DNA of 64,000 nucleotides. Source: Hypomyces perniciosus. Taxonomy: Eukaryota > Ascomycota > Sordariomycetes > Hypocreales > Hypocreaceae. The stretch is from positions 2,046,001 to 2,110,000 of the forward strand of contig SPDT01000003.1 in NCBI GenBank assembly GCA_008477525.1. The letters are read 5' to 3'. The notes under the pieces are model-generated. The model was given only the letters and a program-made list of their open reading frames with translations, was not told where the DNA came from and did no database searches. Position numbers and translations under genes: made by a program. Of the stretch, positions 57,404 through 64,000 are shown in pieces; position 1 is the stretch's first letter; every line of letters starts with the position of its first letter.

Positions 57404-60052
57404 TTACAAAGTCGCCCTGAAATATTCCTCTCTCAAGGCTGTAGCCTCTATATTTCTCCCCTGGCTGTCGAGTACATTTGCCAGGTTGTTTATGCTGTCG
57501 AGTGTGTCGGGATGCTCTCGGCCTAGCACTTTCTCCCTCAGTTTCAGTGTCTGCCGGTGCATTATCTTCGCCTCCTTGTACTTCCCCTGGCTGTCAAGCA
57601 CATTTGCTAGGTTATTCATGCTGCTAAGTGTGTCGGGATGCTCTCGGCCCAGCACCTTCTCCCTCAGTTTCAGTGTCTGCCGGTGCATTATCTTCGCCTC
57701 CTTATACTTCCCCTGGCTATCAAGTAAGTTTGCTAAGTTATTCATACTGTCGAGTGTATCGGGATGCTCTCGGCCTAGCACCTTCTCCTTTAGCTTTAGT
57801 GTCTGCCGGTGCATTATCTTTGCCTCCTTATACTTCCCCTGGCTGTCAAGTATACTTGCAAGATTATACATACAGCCCAGTGTATCGGGAGACTCTCGGC
57901 CCAGCACCTTCTCTTTCAGCTCTAGTGTCTGCCGGTATATTATCTCTGCTTCCTTATACTTCCCCTGGCTTCCGAGCTCATTTGCCAGGTTATTCATACT
58001 GCTGAGTGTATCGGGATGCTCTCGGCCCAGTACCTTCTCCCTCAGTTTCAGTGTCTGCCGGTGCATTATCTCTGCCTCCTTATACTTCCCCTGGCTATCA
58101 AGCACATTTGCCAGGTTATTCATACTGTCGAGTGTATCAGGATATTCTCGGCCCAGCACCTTCTCCATCAGCTCCAGGGTCTGCCAGTGCATTATCTCTG
58201 CCTCCTTATACTTCCCCTGGCTGTCAAGCATATTTGCCAGGTTATACATACTGTCGAGTGTATCGGGATGCTCTCGGCCCAGCACCTTCTCCTTTAGCTC
58301 CAATATCTGCCGGTGCATTATCTCTACTTCCTTATACTTCCCCTGGCTTTTAAGCACATTTAACAGGTTGCTCATACTGAAAAGTGTGTTGGGATGCTCT
58401 CGGCCCAGCACCTTCTCCATCAGCTCTAGTGTCTGCCGGTGCATTGTCTCTGCCGCCTTATACTTCCCCTGGCTGTTAAGTGTAAGTGCAAGATTGTTCG
58501 TTGTGCCAAGTGTGTCGGGATGCTCTCGGCCCAGCACCTTCTCCATCAGCTCTAGTGTCTGCCGGTATATTATCTCTGCTTCCTCATACTTCCCTTGGCT
58601 GTCAAGCACATTTGCCAGGTTGTACATGCTGTCGAGTGTGTCGGAATGCTCTCGGCCCAGCACCTTCTCACACAGCTCCAGCGTTTGCCTGTACATCGTC
58701 TCTGAGTCTTTGTATTTCCCAAGAAGAAAGGAGCTCCGAGCTACTCTGGAAAAGAGAGCCAACCCAGCCTCCTGATCCTTAGAATCCTCTCGAAACTCCA
58801 ACACACTTTGTGCATGCGCCACGAACTTCGTCCATACATCTCTGTTATCGTGCTGTGGATACGGAAACACTTTGACGAGTCCCCGTATCACATCGGTTGC
58901 ACACTTCTCTCGTTCCCCTCTCAGGCGCAACCAGTTCCGCATCGCAAGTCTGACAAGCCCGTGGATATCGAATGAATCCTGTCCTTCCCGCTGTGTCACA
59001 AATGCGTATGCCTTGAGAATGCCAATCGCCTTGTCTGCCTCTAACTTGTTGTCCGCTGATAGTAGCAAAGATACTGGGATTTCTTTCGTAGCGTAGAAGC
59101 ACATAGATTTCAGATATTGTGAAGCCAGTGGATTATGCTGCGAGATATGCTCGAACGAAATGAGCCACGTCGTAGCGACCGGGTTTCTGATGCCCTCGTA
59201 GCGGTACCGATCCTTAAAGCCATCACTGAGTAGCTTGATCATGCTCCTGTCAATTGACAAGCAATGTTCCAGATATGTCGTGGTTGTCATCTCCGTCCTG
59301 GCCATGTATGCAGAAGCCTGCCTGATGGCCAAGGGTAAGTTGGCCAGCAAACCGAGGAGGCTCCTTGTGCTTGCGTTGTCGTGCGTCTGGTGCTCCCTCA
59401 AGCTCCCTTGTAGCAGCCTAATGGCTTCGGCGCTGCTCATTTCCGCCGTCTCAATGACGTTCCTCTCCTGGATGTCTAGCCTCACTGCAACTTCGTGATT
59501 TCGTGTTGTGAGTAAAATTGAGCCCAGCCGGCTGAATGGAAAACAGTCATACAGCGCCATTTCCCCGGAGTTGCCGAAGAGCAGCTCAGGGTCGTCGGCA
59601 TTATCAACAATCAGGAACCAACTACCTGCATTATCGCGACTCAGGCCAGCCTTGACAATTGCCTTGACATCCGCTTTGTCCTCATCGATTCCCACAATCC
59701 CGAGCCGTCGGCCGATCTCGCGGTATGCGTTCTCGAAAGTCATAGCGTCCACTGCGGAGACCCAGAAGACGGAGCAGTCTGGGTGATTATGGCGGACTCG
59801 GAAGGCACACTCGAGCGCGATCTGCGTCTTGCCGACGCCTCCAAGGCCAGCAATGGCAGTCTGCTGGCAGTCGCCCTCGATGTTTCTCGGCGGAATCCTC
59901 TCGAGGAGTTGGCTGATAATATCTTCGCGTCCGATGAAGTCCTCGTTTCGACCAAATGGGACTGTCCAGTGGGCCCGCTGGGGAGCTTGAGGACGTTAGA
60001 ATGGCCCGATCATGTCATAGGCAGTCAACGTACAGTTCTTCCGATGCTCCAT
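57404..60052 (-). CDS. NB-ARC-TPR NOD-like receptor, no N-terminal effector domain
   Basis: STAND-type receptor of the kind that mediates non-self recognition and cell death in fungi. Proposed model: exon 60052-60034, intron 60033-59986 (gtacgt, branch ctaac, acceptor aag), exon 59985-57404, giving 866 residues. An NB-ARC ATPase with FIGREDII at about 22-30, P-loop GLGGVGKTQIALE at 53-65, Walker B WFLIVDNADD at about 128-137, sensor ILLTTRNHE, a GLPLA-like NLPLAIRQA and an MHD-like IHGLVRLAMRNWL. Ten 42-residue TPRs follow at about 429-848, then a short tail ending ATL. Upstream, an in-frame stop lies in the proposed intron and no effector domain (HET, PNP, lipase-like) is recognisable before the repeat at 60175. 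So the 5' end may be lost, or the true first exons lie farther up. Confidence 0.82.
57461..58720 (-). repeat. ten tandem 126-bp units coding TPRs
   Basis: Each unit codes GKYKEAEIMHRQTLELKEK-like then VLGREHPDTLDSMNNLANV-like text (kinesin-light-chain-type TPR). The units differ at few positions, mainly in the middle of helix A (M/I, H/Y, E/K), at ELKEK/KLREK/ELMEK, and after DTL. Not RIP-mutated. Confidence 0.95.
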
Positions 60053-60174
60053 CAGGTTCGCATTGGCACATATCTTGGAGACCTGTTGAATGTTCAGGCA
60101 CAATTAATCGTAGCATTCAACCGCGTACGTTGTGTATATTGTGTGTGTTTTCGCGTTGTCTCTTGATTCTTGTT

Positions 60175-60377
60175 AGATGCGCGAAGGCGGCGTGTGCATC
60201 ACGATGGGGTCAATCTATGAGGGACCAGCAAGAATTGCTGATTGATGTCTGTATTCGTTGTGTAGAGCCTATCTCGTGTTTTTCCGATGGCTTTTCCTCC
60301 CTGACCCCTTTTTCCTCGTGTGGGTTATTTCTCGCTATTTCCACACCAACTTCGGGATACAAGCGGCATACGCCCCT
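60175..60377 (+). repeat. dispersed repeat, right copy (pair with 3621-3831)
   Basis: About 203 bp, same orientation as the left copy. It begins about 120 bp upstream of the proposed NB-ARC start, where an N-terminal domain would be coded, so it may mark the breakpoint that removed it. Confidence 0.85.
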
Positions 60378-60387
60378 GTTATGTAAT

Positions 60388-60404
60388 ACACACACACACA
60401 CACA
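60388..60404. repeat. (AC)n microsatellite
   Basis: Eight and a half AC units, just right of the dispersed repeat. Confidence 0.9.
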
Positions 60405-61952
60405 AGTCTATTACGCCCCATAATAAGCTAAAAGGGCACTATGTATTAACATATTACATACACACTTCTCAAGCTTTGTCCTCATCTCCGTCAAGCCCTT
60501 CCGATGTCCACTTTCTGCTCTTTCCTGCTCATGTATCGCTTCTCTGCGGGGCTCGTGGGGTTAGTACGTATGTAGCAAGCTAACTTGAAGCCTGTTTCTC
60601 CAAGTGTTCAGCGTCCTAGCAATATTATGTATTTTGATGATGGAGATTATTAATCACAGATCAACAGCATGAGGGCTCATTTGCAGATGCATAAAATGAT
60701 AGAATTCGACACTCTTGCTCATCCCAAGTTAGGTGGGAAAAGCTGCTGCTTAAATACATGAAAACTTGCTAATTAATTGATCACGACCATCCGGATCTAT
60801 GAAATCTAGCTGTCATGATATCGTCATTGACTTACGGATCCGGCTGTTGTTGCAAGCTAGTTGGGAATCAAGGAATGTTTGTAGGAATAAAGGAATGTGT
60901 CATGCTGTGGAATGTGCCGTGATGTGGAACTATCCGTTACTGAGGTTGACAGAGATCTTTCTCTAAAAGTGAAGGTATAATGCCGGTGTATTAGCCTGAC
61001 AACAACCCCGCTATTAAAGGGATGAAAGCTCTGTTTCTCAGATGTTAGCCAATTATCTGTTTGAATAACGTACCAGTTCTCTCATTCTACAAGTAGTTCG
61101 ATGTATGAAAATTAATGCATACCCAATAACTGCTTGAAATTGTTGATTATTAGAATGTGATTATGAGCAGCCATGTGCATATTCGTAGATCAATGTTGTG
61201 TTGGATGCATGGTAGTGGCGGGTGATTGTATTATACTACTTGATTGGCTGATGTGTTCCTCAACCTCCATTAGAGATGTTTGTTCCACATCGCACGACTT
61301 TCTCGATATTCGTCTAGTATGCTTATGGCAGGCGGTGAGCTGGAGGGATATGTTTGTAGCAGGCGGTGAGGAAGAATGGATCCCTCAAATAGGGCAAGTG
61401 GTAAGAACCACGGAGGCATCTACGCTGCGCCGGGCATGTGCTCTGGAAGAACGCAGTTTGCTTATGCGTGCGTGATTGACCCAACCTTGAGTTGTATAAA
61501 CTAAAAATTCAATATGCGACTGTTTCCCATCACGGAACAATGAAGCAGTATTTGGAGCAGCAAGTCAGCTGGCACAGAGATACCACGGTTTCGCAAGAGA
61601 TTGAGGATCTAGTATGAGTGCATTTCAGCTATCATGTACCAGCTGGTCCGACGTCTGCTCGCTTAGGATGCCGCCAAGTCCCGTGTAAGATTAGAAAAAT
61701 GGGTGAGCAACTACAAGGCTACAACTTCCTAAAGAGCGGCACAGCTGAATAGCTGAGACTTTCAGGCCCCCGAAATGAAGTTCCTTTGCCGGCAACGCCG
61801 TTTCCCACTGTACTTGGCTGCCATGCTTATGGGGCTACTCACATGCAGCGGGCGGTAACGACGAGAAGGTAGGAACACTGTGCGATATGCTTATGGCAGG
61901 CGGTCACTGTACAATGAATGTCCACACGTTGTCACAGCAACAGTTGCTATCA
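60405..61952. other. gene-poor DNA, nothing recognised
   Basis: Ordinary composition. The longest open frame (61173-61475, + strand, 100 codons) has no family likeness. The word GCTTATGGCAGGCGGT occurs at about 61321 and 61890. Stops elsewhere; possibly old coding DNA decayed beyond recognition. Confidence 0.4.
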
Positions 61953-62395
61953 CAACTCCCCCCCTTAAAAATTCTCCCGCGCTAGGAGCTGTTATGGCTT
62001 GTTAGTAGGGCACAGCCAACACATCGTCTCGCAAGCCTCAGCCTACCCTAACTACTTGCCAGACCCCATAGAGGGTCCAGCAGCCAACACCCAGGTTTTT
62101 CCCCTCTGCAAGGAGGGATTTTCATCCCGGTGCCTGAATCCTGAGGCCTTAGGCCTCGAACCATTTCCGTTGTCCAGCGAAACGTAGCGAACGGCTATAA
62201 GGCCAACACCAGTTATTTTCTGGCAACTTGCTGGCCAGCTAGGCCGGTCTTGAGTTTGCAGGGCCACGTGGAGGTGACAGAATATTTTATCTACGGATAG
62301 GATAAAGACCTTGACTGGCTCCTACCGACATATTGCTCAGATATGGATCTTGTACTTAGTTGTATAGTGGTCGTTAATAGTAAAACAAACAAACA
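61953..62395 (+). mobile_element. LINE F: short 3' remnant of a Tad1-like LINE
   Basis: Shares the LINE 3' end: GTCCAGCGAAACGTAGCGAA, then TACCGACATATTGCTCAGAT and AGTGGTCGTTAATAGTAAAA before a CAAACAAACAAC tail. TTGCTATCA lies on both sides (61944-61952 and 62404-62412), a possible TSD of at least 9 bp. No RIP. Extra sequence separates the two conserved blocks compared with LINE C. Confidence 0.65.
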
Positions 62396-62860
62396 ACAAG
62401 CAATTGCTATCAGACAGCTCTTTGTCTATGCTGCGAACTGAGCGCTCACTATTCCCTTGCAGCGATTGGCGATGCACATGTTAAGGAGTTTGTTAGGAAC
62501 GTCCCCTGAATAAAAGCCGTGGCGACTTGATTATCGCTGCTGGTCTAAGCCGCCCTTGACACAAGGTCCCTGATATCTTTGGGTGCTCAAATATGGCGAC
62601 GAAGAAAATGAAACAAGCAAGCGTCGCCAAGAGTTTTGACGATAATTGTTTCAAGATGAGCCAGAGAGTGTCGCTGCCGTGCTCGTTGATAAGTGCAGTT
62701 TCATCGCCTAATAGACTGTCCAAGCATCTGCTTATCCATTATAATATTCATTAGCTAGTAGTGCTATCAATGGACCGCTTCGAGAGAAACAGGCCTATTC
62801 CCCAAGTTGCAAGCAAGCATTCCACCTCGTTGATATCACCCTCATCACCCTTGTCCCCAC
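62396..62860. other. low-copy DNA, no gene assigned
   Basis: An open frame of 76 codons on the minus strand (62493-62723) has one hydrophobic stretch (LLATLACFIFFVAIF) that could be a membrane segment. I do not recognise it and do not call it a gene. Confidence 0.35.
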
Positions 62861-64000
62861 TATTCCATATTATATCTTAAAGCGCCTTAAATCCCTTATC
62901 TAAACTGTAAACACTGCTATACCGCCCTCTTAAACGCACTAAAGCACTGTATTAAGAAAGGGCCATTTGTTATAGCTGGCACTGACAGTATGCCTATATA
63001 TCTAAAGTAGAGAGTTAATCTCTTCTAGCCTTCTCTTATCACCTAGCAGCGCCAGCTTAAAGTCTTAAATATTATGCAGGGTGGCGAATGGCATTGTGTG
63101 TTATGCTTTTCGCACATAGTGGCCCTAACCCCCTCTCCCTTTTTCACAATAGTCACCCTAAATAGAAGCTAATGAATATGCTTTATACTGCCCTTAGCAG
63201 TATCGCTAGGCTTAATAGCCAAAGGTCGTTAATATATCTAAAGGCACCTTTACGAGTATCTAAATAGTTTAAAACAGGGGTTATATTATTATTTGTATAG
63301 TCCTTTTTAACTAGCTATACAATTTATCGCCTTACTTAAGCCACTACTTTTAGTTTATTTTCTACTATTATTACTTGACTGTTAATGCTGTGTAATTAAG
63401 CTTTAAGGTAATCTATAATTTTAATTTATCCTTTATCTTTTATACTTTTAACTAGTATGTTTCTAGTAGGGTTTATAGGTGTTGTTAGCTTAATATATTC
63501 CTGTTTCCGCTATTAATATTTAAGGAATTATTAATTTTATTAATATTAGAGATTGTATAATTATTAGTTTAATTAAATTGCTGATTTATATAATTTAAAA
63601 AGTCTTTATTTAAAGCCTCTTTATAACTACTTTAAGGAATTATAGGTTATCTGTATAGATTATAATGCTATTTTAAGATATTATATTTAAGTTAAATGTA
63701 ATATATATTATCTTTAGACAGTAGACTTTGCAATAAATATAAGGCTTTAAAGAGGGCTAAATAAAAAATTAAGTATAACCTGCATTAATTAGCTTAGACT
63801 ATTAAAAGATTAATAAGGCTACTATTTTAATTTATTGCTAAATAGATATATTTAAGATAGTGGGTATATATATCTACAGCTAAGCTAATTTCGCTATAAA
63901 TACTATTACTGCTATTATAGTTATAGCGGGTTAATAATAGGTAATAATAAGAATTATTATAAGCTATATTTATATTATTAGCTAGTATTAAAGTAATATT
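62861..64000. other. second A+T-rich RIP-mutated block, continues past the window
   Basis: Composition shifts to A+T-rich again with the same CpA/CpG depletion as the main block. No readable motif; probably another transposon nest. Confidence 0.6.

Noticed and set aside
57486..58775. 429-codon open frame on the + strand
   Set aside because: It is the antisense of the TPR units; the 126-bp period keeps the opposite strand free of stops. The minus strand has the real domains.
62493..62723. small membrane protein gene
   Set aside because: One hydrophobic stretch in an isolated 76-codon frame with no start context or neighbours to support it.

Overview
This window is from the nuclear genome of a filamentous ascomycete (Pezizomycotina). 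The genes are split by 45-60 nt introns with gt..ctaac..ag signals. The families are fungal: an ABCC transporter, NACHT-ankyrin and NB-ARC-TPR receptors, a BTB protein, DUF3435, Tad1-type LINEs and hAT elements. Long stretches are A+T-saturated in the way repeat-induced point mutation (RIP) leaves DNA: CpA and CpG are almost gone, while CpT and CpC survive.

Layout. 1-8.3 kb is ordinary gene space on the + strand: the 3' part of an ABCC-type ABC transporter with one frameshift, then argininosuccinate synthase rebuilt as 15 exons (413 codons plus stop), then a decayed NACHT-ankyrin receptor. 8.3-55.6 kb is one large nest of transposons. It holds a RIP-mutated Copia lineage, two structurally complete Ty3/Gypsy elements on the minus strand, five solo LTRs of one 570-580 bp family, at least five Tad1-like LINE copies, a decayed DUF3435 (tyrosine-recombinase-like) gene and a hAT transposase gene. 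56.0-60.05 kb is a second gene island on the minus strand: a BTB/POZ gene cut off by the hAT end, and an NB-ARC receptor with ten near-identical 42-residue TPRs. 60.1-62.8 kb is gene-poor, with a 200-bp repeat also found at 3.6 kb and a short LINE remnant. 62.86-64 kb returns to A+T-rich DNA.

The nest has a readable order because target-site duplications (TSDs) survive. hAT entered the BTB gene, then a full-length LINE (E) entered hAT. LINE A entered the zinc-finger end of the DUF3435 gene. LINE B entered the DNA downstream of it and was itself entered by Gypsy-2. LINE D was entered by a solo LTR. Gypsy-1 lies inside the Copia remnant.

I found no clear new multi-gene system. The parts most worth a second look are the DUF3435 remnant with its unmutated 5' end, the NB-ARC-TPR receptor that lacks an N-terminal effector domain, and the 56-kb-spaced repeat pair. 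Exon models come from reading splice signals and checking frame, not from transcripts. Element edges without a TSD are good to a few tens of bases.
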